Assembly: GCA_003542295.1 (NCBI GenBank)
Contig: DPKX01000111.1
Span: 1-5,988 of the forward strand
Reading direction: 5' to 3'
Source of the DNA: Candidatus Atribacter hydrocarboniphilus
GTDB lineage: Bacteria > Atribacterota > Atribacteria > Atribacterales > Atribacteraceae
DNA: 5,988 bases
Below, one piece after another: positions 5,925 through 5,988 of this stretch; position 1 is the stretch's first letter, and every line of letters starts with the position of its first letter. The translations under genes and the position numbers were made by a program. A model generated the notes under the pieces. That model was not told the DNA's origin. It did no database searches and saw nothing but the letters and a program-made list of their open reading frames with translations.

Positions 5925-5988
5925 ATGAAAATTGTTGTCCAAAAGTTTGGTGGAACATCGGTTCACACTCCCGAGTTACGGGAAAAGG
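5925..5988 (+). CDS. lysC: Aspartate kinase, N-terminal fragment (runs off the window)
   Basis: Only the first 21 codons are present, reading MKIVVQKFGGTSVHTPELREK. KFGGTSV is the nucleotide-binding signature at the N-terminus of aspartate kinases, which phosphorylate aspartate as the first committed step toward lysine, threonine and methionine. The ATG at 5925 follows AAGGGG (5910-5915) with a 9-nt gap. An in-frame ATG at 5904 overlaps the dapL stop as ATGA and would add MNKGQTE, but it lacks a ribosome site and departs from the usual start. The regulatory ACT domains, and hence the feedback type, lie outside the window. The 17-nt gap after dapL places it in the same operon. Confidence 0.88.
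   Translation, partial: MKIVVQKFGGTSVHTPELREK

Overview
The window looks like bacterial chromosome from a moderately AT-rich, probably anaerobic organism. The main clue is a lysine/diaminopimelate operon that uses the one-step LL-diaminopimelate aminotransferase (DapL) route. That route is scattered among Clostridia-like Firmicutes, Deltaproteobacteria, Chloroflexi, Atribacterota and some archaea. Good Shine-Dalgarno sites and sigma70-type promoter elements fit a bacterium. A closer assignment (for example Atribacterota or a Clostridia relative) would be a guess.

Left part (1-1570): two small toxin-antitoxin-like modules lie back to back and diverge from a gene-free, AT-rich spacer (about 673-1005). 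On the minus strand, a Phd/YefM-type antitoxin gene (663-427) overlaps a PIN-domain toxin gene (443 to beyond position 1). A candidate promoter sits upstream, with a 10-bp palindrome at the expected transcription start. On the plus strand, a small charged coiled-coil protein gene (annotated 1006-1233, though its real start may be a rare codon near 955) overlaps a TumE/DUF6516-family gene (1208-1570).

Right part (1634-5988): a strong promoter (TTGACA, 17-nt spacer, extended -10) with a perfect palindrome in its spacer leads straight into lysA, dapB, dapF, dapL and the first codons of an aspartate kinase gene. Genes overlap or nearly abut (lysA/dapB by 3 bp; dapF/dapL by 22 bp), so they are almost certainly one transcript. 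DapB makes tetrahydrodipicolinate, DapL converts it to LL-diaminopimelate, DapF epimerises that to meso-diaminopimelate for cell wall and lysine, and LysA decarboxylates it to lysine. Gene order is roughly the reverse of the pathway: the last enzyme comes first and the entry enzyme, aspartate kinase, comes last. dapA and asd are not in the window.

Nothing here demands a wholly new system. The points most worth checking are the apparent non-ATG start of the coiled-coil partner of the TumE-like protein, and the palindrome inside the lysA promoter.
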